From the NCBI GenBank assembly GCA_003833135.1, contig QZLH01000137.1:82591-142669 (forward strand): a stretch of DNA of 60,079 bases. Direction: 5' to 3'. Numbering within the stretch: position 1 is the stretch's first letter; each line of letters begins with the position of its first letter. This document shows positions 31,691-42,230 of the stretch, in pieces. A program made the translations under genes and the position numbers. The DNA is from Oehlia diaphana (lineage: Eukaryota; Glomeromycota; Glomeromycetes; Glomerales; Glomeraceae). The notes under the pieces were generated by a model that worked only from the letters and a program-made list of their open reading frames with translations, searched no databases and was not told the origin of the DNA.

Positions 31691-32645
31691 AATACGTGAT
31701 CCTATTGTCACTCCATTATTCATTAATTTACAAATGTATTTCATAGATTCGTAAATTAATATCATAACCTAACTGATCTAGCGTTATCTAAAATAGAAGT
31801 TGACGCCTGGTTCCTTTTGAGCATTGACTTTATCTCCCCTGTTAAAAAGTCTAGACCAGTTGCCTAATGCTAATATTGTTGCGAAGTCTCCTCCTACGTT
31901 ACGTTCTGTAAGAAAAAGGCAGACAGTCCCTAATATCTTTTGCAGACGAATTCGGAAAAGAAAGCTTTATCACTGATATAATCCGATTAGCATGGTATCT
32001 GTAGCGCGGGTATATGTGGTAGCTTCGAGATCAGAAATTGTATTTGTTTGTCCCTCCAAGTTTGGGTTCTATTTAATAAGCACTGTAACGCATTATATGG
32101 AATCTTTTTCATATTATCTCACATAAAGCTTTTTGCTGAAGATTTAGATGTACTCAATGAATGCGATCTAGCTATTTTGTATTCCTTCGGATCTCTACAT
32201 TCTAAAGTGTATCCTGAGCTAGATGTCTATTTGCTGTAACTAGGGCTAACAGGAAAGCTGTTTGATTATCAGGTTTCTAATGGACATTTTGTCGTTAGTT
32301 CCCAATTCTTTAATATAATCAAGTGAAGGTGTTATATCTGTAGGGTCATGGTGGATTATCGATGTGAATAGATAGCATCTTTTTTGCGACATCCGGGTGT
32401 GTTCGATCGAATACCCGTCTACATGTTCGTGGATTTCACTAACTGCGGTACGGTAACCCGCGATTGTGTTATAGGCAAATCCTTCCGATAACATATCCAC
32501 TAAAAATTCGTATACGTATTTTAAAGTGCAAGTAGTGGGATCCAATGATCGTTCAGCATACCAAGATATCCATGTCTGTAGACTAGATGACATCGTTTAT
32601 CCAATACCGATATGAAGAGGTTGATAGTTTTCTGAAAAGCCTCCA
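31691..32645 (-). mobile_element. DIRS-type retroelement relic, tyrosine recombinase part (copy 1)
   Basis: An ATG at 32593 opens 115 codons with LQTWISWYAERSLDPTTCTL, YVYEFLVDMLSEGFAYNTIA and GYRTAVSEIHEHVDG: the N-terminal SAM-like domain of DIRS/Ngaro tyrosine recombinases. After the stop, AFLLALVTANR corresponds to the first catalytic Arg region but is followed by a deletion. Frameshifted parts of the rest continue down to about 31,800. Enzymes of this type insert circular cDNA without target duplication. No reverse transcriptase was found, so only a fragment remains. The copy at 39553-40557 shares both boundaries. Confidence 0.8.
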
Positions 32646-33560
32646 TAATTTTTGTTGGTGACTTTGGCGGTATGTGGCGCCCATGTATTCTGAGGACTCT
32701 CGAAAATCAGATCATTTATCTGAGGATAGTCGTAATGCCTATCAAGAAATTATAAACTTAAGGCTATGCAAAGACAAACAGGTAACTCGGATAAACAACA
32801 TTCAGAAATCTGTCATATCACTTGCTGATGGAAAGTCTACACGATCCGACTGAGAATTATTAATGACGCGAATTCCAGAAAATATTCCTGAATCAGAAAG
32901 AAAAACTTCTTCATGTTCTAACAACATGGGAAGAAGTGGATAAATAAAAATTCAATTATTAAACCAACCCGTTGCTAAGATTCATGCGGTACATACGGGT
33001 GGATCTGAAGCTTCTAAGGCCGATTCCGTAACTGCAAAAGGAAATGAAGCTGAAATATTATTATGCAGAATGTTGCTGGTCTTATAAATGGGGTATTGGA
33101 GACAATAACAGATATTTATATAAAGAGAAGCCCGAGTACACCTCTTTACCTAATTCTTTACCTGCAGTTATTTTAGTTTTATTTGATAGTATAACGGTCC
33201 AACTCTTAGGAATATTGAAGTCCGGTTGTAACTATTGTTCCTATAAGACGTATGTGAGAAGGTAAAACCGGAAGTTGCTCTCGCTTGCAATTTCCACTTC
33301 CTCTTGCGTGGGCTGTCACAGCTCATAAATCTCATAAATCGCAAGGTCTGACTTTACCAAAAGTTCTTGGGAAGAAGGAATTTGCGGTTGGCTTGTCATT
33401 TGTAGCAATTTTCCGTGTTCGTTCTCTTGAAGATATTCTTTCAAATACTTAGTTTTAACAGACTTGAGCGTATAAAAAATCGTAAAAGGTTGAAAGAGAA
33501 GAAGCTAGATTAAGTGGAATACAACGATTTAAATGTTACTCTTTAACCAAATTAAAAAAG
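32646..33560 (+). pseudogene. PIF1-like helicase relic, longer copy
   Basis: Reading across frameshifts gives NAYQEIINLRLCKDKQVTRI, MTRIPENIPESEKK, then LNQPVAKIHAVHTGGSEASK, AEILLCR, GVLGTITDILYKEKPEYTSL, LPLAWAV, LTLPKVL-GKKEF and GLSFVAI. These are the middle-to-C-terminal blocks of PIF1 helicases, including the 'Pva.i.a.h.g' segment. It starts where the DIRS relic ends and is more complete than the copy at 4108-4640, which it matches closely from 'GCCGATTCCG' onward. Many frame breaks; the Walker A end is missing. Confidence 0.8.
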
Positions 33561-33646
33561 ATTATCAGAACTGAATATTAGTGTTACAGTACAAAAAAAA
33601 AGGTTATATTGTAATTAGCATTTTTGTTATTGGTATGAGTGAAACT

Positions 33647-34080
33647 TACAGTCATAACTCGATATAACGATTCCCATAACGAACTTTTTTCTAAACCAAA
33701 ACCATCTATAATCAATTATATCCGACTTTAATATAAAATTTCACGATATTACATATAACGATAAAACCATCATACTTAACTGTTAATATTTAACCGATAC
33801 CATACTAATTCCGGCCGGAATTAACTTAGTCTCGGCCGGCATTATTTAACGTTTCAGATCACCGATTCTCAATTTCGGTGCATCTATTTATAAGTTTCTG
33901 TATGATAACATTGTATTGAACTATTGGTATTATAAGTACATTTTAAAGTGATAAAATTTGACTTTACTTTTTTTGATATACCATTTTTATACTTTTTAAT
34001 ATATCAATCAGTATAATAGAAATATTTGATTTATCGAATATTTGATATAATGATCCAAGATAGCTTGAATGCAAAGTTCA
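33647..34080 (+). mobile_element. Pogo/Tc1-like element, left end preserved
   Basis: Starts TACAGTCATAACTCGATATA, the same terminal repeat type as at 6558, followed by 'ATAACGATT' sub-terminal motifs. A matching right end was not seen; motifs such as TCATTATATTAAGATAC near 34077 may be its remains. Non-coding. Confidence 0.5.
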
Positions 34081-34149
34081 TTATATTAAGATACTAATTC
34101 AATATGATATATCATATATTATTACCATCATGTTCAATTACCTGATATA

Positions 34150-34345
34150 TTTACTAAATTAAATGTCTTTTTTTCCTATTCCTTTCCATAAATTTTCAAT
34201 TAGATTGAACTATTGGAAGGCCTTTTGGATATTTCTGAATAAGTAGTTTCATTATTTCTTTAGATTTATGCTTAGGGTCATTATTCTAAACAGATTTTTA
34301 ACTAAAATTTCATGATAAAAGGCACCATCCATAATACCTATAAAA
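34150..34345 (-). pseudogene. Tc1-like transposase, C-terminal relic
   Basis: The minus strand reads GIMDGAFYHEILVKNL, then after a frameshift NDPKHKSKEIMKLLIQKYPK and GLPI, then after another FNLIENLWKGIGKKDI. These are the catalytic-domain blocks of Tc1/mariner transposases: the 'DNDPKH' Asp and the 'DLNPIENLW' block leading to the last catalytic residue. The N-terminal part of what is probably the same gene lies at 36595-36765 on the same strand. Confidence 0.75.
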
Positions 34346-34979
34346 AGAAAAATCCAATTGGTCTTTTTACCAAAAAAGTATCTCAAATTAGTTTTACAAT
34401 ATAAAAAAATTTATCAAAATTGGATCACTGGATGCTGAGATATTTACAAAAAATGATTTTTTAAGTCCTTAAAAAATGGGTCAATTTGCCAAAAGTATGA
34501 CTTGATCCAATCTTTTTTACTAATCACTTGTTCAAAAATTTCATTAAGGAAATTTTTTGTCTTTATACTAATACAACTACTATTTTTCTTCTGAATATGC
34601 CTATTAAAAATAAAGCTAACAAAGCTAGCAATCCACTTGGGATCCTGCTAGGCATCAACAAGAGAAACAAAAATGAAATAAAAAAAAAGACTCTGGTTCT
34701 GATATTTCAAGCTCAGATAATGAAATAACTCTGCTAAACACACTTGTACCATACCTGATAATCCTATAAATGAAGATTTTATCACTAAAATAGTGGCTAA
34801 TGCTGGTAGAAATAACTTTATTCCTTCTCAACAAAATAATACTGAAGTTGTCTCATCTCCTCTTCCCAATAACTCTGCTGCACCTTTTATAGGTCAAAAT
34901 ATAAAAAATCAGGCATCAATTAGTTACCAATCAGTTACCAATCAGGTAGCTGATTGGTGACCGATTAATAACTGATTGG

Positions 34980-35327
34980 CATTTTCACCAAATATCATCA
35001 CCAATCAGACAGTTTGCTAACTTTTGATCTAGTGATCAGAAAAATATGAAATATAGTTAATTGGAATTGTCTCAACAAGATGAATTTAATGGTAATAAAA
35101 TTGTATTTTCAGAATTAATACTTGATGAGATATTAAGTAAAATATAAAAATAAAAATATATTATTATTTAATTTTCTTATCAACTATTAATCCAAAAAAT
35201 ACAATTTTACTACCATTAAATTTATCTTATTAAAATGATTCCAATAAACTATATTTCATTTTTTTCTGATCACTGGATCAAAAGTTAGTAAACTACCTGA
35301 TTGGTAATAATATTTAGCAAAAATGTC
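34980..35327. repeat. Long inverted repeat (~150-bp arms)
   Basis: The left arm (GTTTGCTAACTTTTGATCTA ... AATTTAATGGTAATAAAATT) is mirrored by the right arm; the reverse complement of 35185-35327 reads GTTTACTAACTTTTGATCCA ... AATTTAATGGTAGTAAAATT. The arms have diverged by a few percent. Outside are several CAATCAG / CTGATTGG words. This looks like a fold-back transposon or two copies inserted in opposite directions. Confidence 0.7.
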
Positions 35328-35333
35328 ATACCT

Positions 35334-35576
35334 AAGGTTGCTTGCCGAAACTTAAGGGTTTAGGCAAGATGGCGTTTTACCGAAAAGCGAAATTTTGCCA
35401 AAATTATATTAAAGTTATAATAAATAATTGGCGAAACTCTGGAGAAAGACGAAACTGCTGAAACTTATTATAAATGCTGAAACTACCGAAACTCTGCCAA
35501 AATTATAATAAATCTATAGTAAAATTTTGACAAAACTAATCGTAGGATTTTGAAGAGGTTTAGACAAGCAACCTTA
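35334..35576. mobile_element. hAT-like MITE, 243 bp, perfect 8-bp target duplication
   Basis: Terminal inverted repeats TAAGGTTGCTTG and CAAGCAACCTTA are exact over 12 bp, and the element is flanked on both sides by GTCATACC (35326-35333 and 35577-35584). Internally it has repeated GCGAAACT / CCGAAACT words and no coding frame. The target length and 'TAAGG' end fit hAT-type transposition. Its ends and flanks are error-free, so it is among the youngest insertions in the window. Confidence 0.8.
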
Positions 35577-36594
35577 GTCATACCAATCAGTTACCAATCA
35601 GCTACAGTATTCAGGTCTACTTCTAATTCAATCTTATATTTAACGCAAATTTTGAGTTTAATTAATTTATTTGTACATCAGCAACAGTGTCATATTACTA
35701 ATTTGTTTTTATTAGCAAATTCTTCTTTTTCTTTATGTGTTCTCTTTTTTTATATAGATTGTGATTTATACAAGCTTATTTTTTAATTTTTATATTCCTT
35801 TTATTAGTGAAGAATTAGTCTTTATGAATGTTTCTAAACAAGATTATATCACTAGTATTATTACTCTATTCTCTTTCACCTATTTAAAGCTAATTCTACT
35901 TAGGCAATTGATATTATTTATCCTAATGGTCATATGCTACTATATGAATATCTTTCTCCTAAAATATTCAAATCTAACTGAATTTAAAATTACTTTGAAC
36001 ATGTAGACTATTTTACCTTTTGCAATTTCTTAGTCTATGAGAAACTCATTTAATTTTATAATCTGCTTTCTATTCCAAATTAATTGAAAAGCATGGTTAT
36101 TCTAAATTCTCTAAATGGTATCATAATCTTTTATCTACTGTCATGATCCTTGGATAAAATTACTTATTAAAAGATGGATTTTATGTTGCTTTATCTTCTT
36201 CTTCTACTATTACTAAGCTTGCTCTATATACTTCTTCTATAGATTTTAAGAAAAACTGAATAATTACTTTGGATGAAGATGGCAATTCTATTTTTGGCAA
36301 GCAATTGCAACTCCAACCAGCCCATTCTACTTGCACTATTGCTCATTAGATTTTAGATTGTTTAACATTGCCTAGTGATTTAATTACTTTATTATTTTAT
36401 TCAAGTTGCAATTTTAATTTAAATAAATCACTTTACACAAAGAAACTTAAGACATTCTTCTTGTTTATATATACTTGTATGGTATCTCTACTTCTTTCAA
36501 TAATTCTTCTTACAAAGAAAACTTTTATTACTGTGAATACTTTAGATACAGTATATCGACTATTATATCTTAGGCTGATATTATAAATTTTGTA

Positions 36595-36765
36595 ACCGTC
36601 TACTATGCATATTTGTTTATTCAATCAGACTTCTTAATAGTTTCTTCCTTAATCATTTTTAATACTCTTGGTGAAATACCTATAATTTCTGCATAATCTG
36701 CTGAAGTTATATTTGCCTCTTCTCTTATCATCCCTACTTCTAATTTACATTATACCTTTTATATT
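36595..36765 (-). pseudogene. Tc1-like transposase, N-terminal relic
   Basis: The minus strand reads GKLEVGMIREEANITSADYA followed by EIIGISPRVLKMIKEETIKK, the helix-turn-helix DNA-binding domain at the N-terminus of Tc1-type transposases. The frame then meets a stop, and the catalytic half reappears at 34345. Upstream of it TGCCTAAATTTGCACACAA (36930-36950) resembles words that also bound the satellite units at 38480. Confidence 0.7.
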
Positions 36766-37763
36766 GATAAACAAAAATTTAGATTTTATATTATTACATT
36801 TATTTTTTAATTATTTTTTTTTGTCTATTATACATCATATCAAAATAAAAAAAAATATAAGTAAATAAAAGTAATTTTACATAGGTTATTAATAATTAAA
36901 TTGCCTAATACTATTTCCTAGAGTGTTTTGTGCCTAAATTTGCACACAATTTTTAAAAATAATATTTCATTATTAAAAAAAATAAACTTATTAATAATTG
37001 AGATAGTACAAATTTTTTTTATGTTAAAAGTCAAAATTATATTTAATTAATAAAAATAAATTTAACATCCAATCATAAAATTTACTAGTGATACAACCAA
37101 ATTTAGTAATGATATTCATTTTTAAAATTTGCTGATCAGAAAAATATACCATATAAAAAATAAAAATTGACATTCTAAACATACTTTTTACTAACAAGTA
37201 AAGTTATAAAGAAGATAAAAATCATATAATCTTAAAAATCTTAAAAAAAATACATAATTTAGAAATTTTAATATGAAAAATATTTGTTAAAAAAGAAATA
37301 ACATTTTTTCAATAAATTACTAATGTTTTCTAAGTAAAATAAAAAAAAATAGCAGGTTATTTAGTGTAATTTATCATATATAATAGTTTAAAGATAAAAT
37401 ATAAAAAATAATATTAAAATTTTATTATGTAAAAATATCCAATTATTTCATCATCCAGTAATCATACAAAATTGTACAATAGTTAATTAGGATTTATCTC
37501 ATCAAGATGCATTCAATAGTACTAGTTATATATCCATAACATTAATATATAACAAGTAATAGTAATTTAAAGATTTATAACTTTTTTATTAATAATTTAT
37601 TATTTATTGATATTAGTGATATAAAAATACTGTTATTTAATTCATGATATGATAAATCAAAAAACTTTAATAAATTTTTATGATTACTTAATGGTAAGTA
37701 ATTATTATTTATAATTTTTTAAAGTTTTAAGCAAATTTGCCACACAATTTTTTTTTATAATTT
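36766..37763. other. AT-rich DNA with diverged satellite-like segment
   Basis: No gene. 37300-37400 (ATGTTTTCTAAGTAAAATAA ... TTTATCATATATAATAGTTT) resembles part of the satellite unit that follows, suggesting an older partial copy. 37460-37560 contains words seen in the inverted repeat at 35041. Confidence 0.45.
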
Positions 37764-38890
37764 AACTGTCAGCAATTTTTTATCTATATGTAAAGCCTAA
37801 TCAACCTTCTAAACCTTTTTTAAAGCTTAATAAAAGTCGTAAAGCAAGATGAAATATATAATATATATAAATTTCAGACTTTTAGAATATATATATGAAA
37901 AACGCAATGCAATTAACTCTGTAAAATTTCATAAATTTTGCTAATTTTTACAAATGCAAAAATTTATTTATAAGACAACTATTCCAAAAAAATGATTTAT
38001 ATAAAAAAATAATATTTTTAATATAAATATTATAATGTTTTTTATGCAAAAATAAAAAAAAATCCAAGTTAATTATTGCAATTTCACATATATAATTAAT
38101 TAAATAATGTTAAAAATTGCATTAACTGTTAGCAACTTTTTATCTATGATATGTAAAGCCTAAATCAGCCTTCTTAACTTTCTTTTCAAGTTAATAATAA
38201 TTGTAACATAAGATGAAATACATAACATATGTAAATTTCAGACTTTTAGAATATATATATGAGAAACACAATACAATTAACTCTGTAAAATTTCATAAAT
38301 TTTGACAATTTTTACAAATGCAAAATTCATCTATAAGGCAACTATACAAAAAAATGATTTAAATAATAAAATAATATTTTTAATATAATATTAATGATGT
38401 TTTCTATACAAAAATAAAAAAAATTCTAGGTTAATTATTGCAATTTCATATATATAATTAATTAAATAATGTTGAAAATTGTGTGCAAATTTGCACATAA
38501 TTTTTTTTAATAATTCAACTGTTAGCAACTTTTTATCTATATGTAAAGCTTAAATTAGCCTTTTAAACCTTCTTTTCAAGCTTAATAAAAGTTGTAGTGC
38601 AAGATAAAATATGTAATATATGTAAATTTCAAATTGCTAGAACATATATGAGAAATGCAATATGGTTAACTCTGTAAAATTTCATAAATTTTGCCAATTT
38701 TTGCAAATGCAAAATTCATTTATAAGGCAAATATACAAAAAAATGATTTAAATAATAAAATAATATTTTTAATATAATATTCATAATGTTTTTTATGCAA
38801 AAATAAAAAAAATTCTAGGTTAATTATTGCAATTTCATGTATATAATTAATTAAATAATGTTGAAAATTGCATGCAAATTTGCACGTAAT
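37764..38890 (+). repeat. Satellite: three tandem units of 0.36-0.39 kb
   Basis: Units start at 37764, 38124 and 38517 with AACTGT(C/T)AGCAA and contain AACTCTGTAAAATTTCATAA, TAATATTTTTAATATAA, AGGTTAATTATTGCAATTTC and TATAATTAATTAAATAATGT. Units 2 and 3 end with TGCAAATTTGCA; at 38483-38496 this forms the perfect palindrome GTGCAAATTTGCAC. Divergence is moderate. No coding frame. Confidence 0.85.
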
Positions 38891-39239
38891 TTTCTTATTA
38901 TTTAAGGGATAACAGTAGAAAATAATTAGCTAAAACTTTGGAAAATAATAATTTCACTTTTACTAATTAGATTTATGTAATTTTAATCTTATTTAAAAAC
39001 TCTTGAGTAGAATATTTAATTGACTTAAAAATTGCAATTAAAAAATCAGTTAATTGATCTTGCAAGTAAATAATCAATCAAAAATTATACAATTGATTTT
39101 TTTAAAAATTATTCATTTTTTATTTTTATTTTTATTTATTTTATTATATTTTTTGATTAATATTTTTACTATATTTTAAAGTATTTTTTATGCAGTTTTT
39201 ATATATTAAATTTCCATTACTTACACTTATGAAAATTAA
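38891..39239. other. AT-rich intergenic DNA
   Basis: No gene or distinct repeat recognised between the satellite and the F-box relic. Confidence 0.5.
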
Positions 39240-39552
39240 TATAGTATTAAATCCATATTTAAACTTTTTAAATTTGAACAATTTTTTGATATTACTTTAA
39301 TTAAATTAAATTTTTGGCTTGATAATCTTGAAATTTTAGTGAACAACATATATTAATTCTATAATGTTTTCAAGAGATTGTAGGTTTAAAAAAAAATCCC
39401 ACACTTGGTAATTTATAGAATTCTTTATCAGTATTTAAATGAAAATGGTTTATATTTTTACAATTTCTAAAATTAAATTGTAAATTTGGTCTTCTAATAA
39501 ATTTTTTTTATAAATAGAATCTTCTTCAATAAAAAGTTGCAAGTCCAACATC
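39240..39552 (-). pseudogene. F-box/LRR gene relic with internal deletion
   Basis: 39240-39362 matches intact gene positions 43750-43880 (TTTAAACTTTTTAAATTTG, CTTGATAATCTTGAAATT). 39363-39552 matches 44333-44520 (GAGATTGTAGGTTTAAAAAA, TTTATAGAATTCTTTATCAG, TCTTCTTCAATAAAAAGTTG). The ~450 bp between these two in the intact gene is deleted. The 5' part, including the F-box, is cut off exactly where the DIRS relic starts. Confidence 0.85.
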
Positions 39553-40557
39553 CTATTGTCCTAATTTACAAATGTATTTCATAGATTCGTACATTTGTTA
39601 AAATTAATATCATAACCTAACTGATCTAACGTTATCTAAAATCAAAGTTGACACCTCGAGCATTGACTTTATCCCCCCGATAAAAACGTTGGTATACGGA
39701 GTTTCTCGACCAGCTGTCTAATGGTAATATTGTTGACAAGTCTCCTCCTACGTTCTGTAAGAAAAGCAGACAGTACACAAATATCTTTGCAAACGAATTC
39801 GGAGAAAAAGCTTTACCACTGATTTAATCCAATTAGCAATGGTACCGCGGGTGTATGTGGTAGCTTTGAGATCAGAAACAGTACATGTTTATTCTTAGGA
39901 TCGCCTCTTCAAGTTTGGACTCTATTTAATAAGCACTATAACGTATTATATGGACATAGTAAGAATCTTCTTCATATCGTCCCACGTAAAGCTTTTTTGC
40001 AATGAATGGGATCTAGCTATTTTGTATTCCTTCGGATCTCTACATTCTAAAGAGTATCCTGAGCTAGATGACTTAATTGTTGTAATATTCGTCTTCTTTA
40101 AGTCCGAAGGTCTACTTGCTGTAACTAGGGCTAACAGGAAGGCTGTTTGATTATTAGGTTTCTAATGAACATTTCGTCGTTAGTTCTCAATTCTTTATAT
40201 AATCAAGTGAAGGTGTTATATCTATAGGGTCATAAGAGTGAATTGGTGGAGGATTATCGATGTGAATAGATAGCATCGTTTTTGCGACATCACGGCGTGT
40301 TTCGATCGAATACCCGTCTACATGTTCATGGGTTTCACTAACTGCGATACGGTAGCCCACGATTGTGTTATAGGCAAATCCTTTCGATAACATATCCACT
40401 AAAAATTCGCATACGTATTTTAAAGCACAAGTAGTGGGATCCAATGATCGTTCAGCATACCAAGATATTCATGTATGTAGACTAGATGTCATTATTTTGA
40501 TGAGTTCGAATCCAATGCCTATATGAATAGGTTGATAGTTTGTTCTGAAAAGCCTTT
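39553..40557 (-). mobile_element. DIRS-type retroelement relic, tyrosine recombinase part (copy 2)
   Basis: Same fragment as at 31691-32645. The frame from 40444 down reads DPTTCALKYVCEFLVDMLSK, GFAYNTIVGYRIAVSETHEH and ITPSLDYIKN. Across a frameshift AFLLALVTASRPSDLKK follows, containing the first catalytic Arg in the typical 'RPSDL' setting. Then come CRDPKEYKIARSHSLQKSFT, and TTYTRGTIANWIKSVV near the C-terminal catalytic region. It keeps ~45 residues that copy 1 has lost. The left boundary (CATCCTATTGTC) and right boundary (CTGAAAAGCCT) agree with copy 1. Confidence 0.8.
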
Positions 40558-40589
40558 ATTTTGGTACCGTGTCCTGAAATAGTACACGC

Positions 40590-42101
40590 GAGAATTTTTC
40601 ATTTCGGATTTCGTAGTGGTGTCTCCTCTCTATTCATTAACTGCCTTAATATAATAAATATAAAATAATTTTTGATTCTTTTTTAACAAAAATTTTTTTA
40701 AAAAAAGAAACGTACCTACTTAAAATTGAATTAGGAATATGGTTTTAAGCGGTTGGGTGACTTCTCGGCAATAATATCGATGGTGCTACCAACATTTGTA
40801 GCATCTTAAACAGTGATATCCTTTCCAATGCAGATCATTATATCTAATCGGAGGAAAAGGAATAATACCAAACGGAAGCGGTTTTGATAGAATTTCCTCC
40901 GAAATAAATCCAGGAATTAAAAAAAGAAAAGGTTTTGTGGAGATTTCCCAACCCCTTTCAACAGGATTTCATATCTGAACAACATTTTAAATTTTCTTTA
41001 TTTAATCATAGAAAATATGGGTGAAAAATGAGATTATATATATACCTTCCAAAAAGATTTGCATGGACTTTTTAAACACATCCATGAATTATAAATTTGA
41101 AAATATTTTTGCATATACTACAAGTGTCGGAGCTTGGACTATCATCGGAATTTGGATTATCTAAATCTATTTTATCCGCAGGGTATTCCCACCACTCTTG
41201 AGTATCTATCGATTCAAAGCGGAATTCCAACGAATAAACGGTTTCGATTAAACTACGCTTCCTAGTTCTTGCTTAAGTAATAGATGATCAATTAAAGCCG
41301 GTTAAAGCCTCATCGTTTCGTTTAAAGTCTCTTCGTCGTTTAAATTTTCACCGCCTTCAAGTTTCCCCTGTAATTAGATAATGATACAGTATATTGAAAT
41401 CATAATTTTTTAATTTTCAAATTGGTAAATAATTATGTGTTTGGTTCGATTGTGTTAACATGTATTCTTATATAAGATACTTAATAAGACTTACCCAAGT
41501 ACGCAATATCGCGCAGGAACCTTGACCCTTAGAAATTGAACATTTATTACCGATAATTATTGTTATTGCTGGCGGCTGTTTGTTGATATAATTATTCAAC
41601 AATGATTTGACCAAACTATCAGTAGGTCATACTTGTCATTCTGTTTATAACTCTTTCCGCCTCTGAAAAATAAATATTGAATTTCAACCAAAGTCCAAAA
41701 CCAACGACTTATATTATATTCATATCAATATTTTACTTAAACAAATCATAAAATTTAAAAAAACTTACCTATGTAATATTATTATGCGCCCGTTGCAGAC
41801 ATCTCTCTTTGCTCCAAACCCATCAACAAGGTACGCGTATACTTCATTATCTTTTTGGTATACCTCACACGCTCTAAAATAAACAAATGTCTCACTTGTC
41901 GTGTCTTTAAAGACTATTAAACAGTATAAATTAATTGATACTTAACATAATCAAATCTTTATTTGAAGAACAAAAAAAGGTAAAGCTACGATATACAGTA
42001 CCTGTGCTCAAACTTTAAGTCGATGAACTTGTTATATCGTTATCTTCCGACCTCCTCTTTTACTTTTTCTATTGTAGCAGATATCCTATTGAAAAGCGAA
42101 G
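40590..42101 (-). pseudogene. Multi-exon gene relic of unknown function
   Basis: Exon-like blocks with intron-like gaps read on the minus strand. Near 42090 is RISATIEKVKEEVGR. 41890-41780 reads YQKDNEVYAYLVDGFGAKRD and VCNGRIIILH with donor GTAAGT. 41670-41505 reads GGKSYKQNDKYD, TDSLVKSLLNNYINKQPPAI and CSISKGQGSCAILRTW. 41370-41070 reads GKLEGGENLNDEETLNETM, RSLIETVYSLEFRFESIDTQ and PNSDDSPSSDTCSICKNIFK. 40980-40770 reads NPVERGWEISTKPFLFLIPG and PIRYNDLHWKGYHCLRCYKC. The Cys pairs could bind zinc. Two to four frameshifts or stops interrupt it and its 5' end is cut by a pogo-like end at 42102. No family recognised. Confidence 0.6.
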
Positions 42102-42150
42102 TACAGTCAACTCTCTATAAATGCAACTCCCTCGGCACCTCGCTTCAGGA
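42102..42150 (+). mobile_element. Pogo-like transposon end
   Basis: TACAGTCAACTCTCTATAAA followed by TGCAACTCCCTCGGCACC is the clearest copy of the terminal repeat shared with 27829, 52255, 57376 and 59561. It abuts the truncated multi-exon gene. The DNA to its right (to about 42230) matches 27860-27960. Confidence 0.6.
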
Positions 42151-42230
42151 AAAAAAGGTTAAAATTGTATGCGGGTTGGATTATGATTATCAGAAAATTT
42201 ATTATTAAAATCACATGATTGTGAGTAATT

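Larger units (their letters stand above)
34346..36594 (+). mobile_element. Nested repeat block inserted in a Tc1 gene
   Basis: About 2.2 kb separates the two halves of the Tc1 transposase. On the plus strand it encodes relic frames: MPIKNKANKASNPLGILLGI from 34591, then after a frameshift SGSDISSSDNEITLL, FITKIVANAGRNNFIPSQQN and VVSSPLPNNSAAPFIGQNIK. Later come GYSKFSKWYHNLLSTV, YVALSSSSTITKLALYTSSI and TLDEDGNSIFGKQLQLQPAH. The left border carries TTGGATCACTGGATGCTGAG, and the inserted CAATCAG-rich palindrome and hAT-like MITE lie within it. The element family was not recognised. The proteins are too broken to work. Confidence 0.5.

Noticed and set aside
35550..36006. Two overlapping plus-strand hydrophobic frames
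   Set aside because: Phe/Leu/Ile-rich translation of T-rich DNA inside a nested transposon block; better treated as part of that relic.
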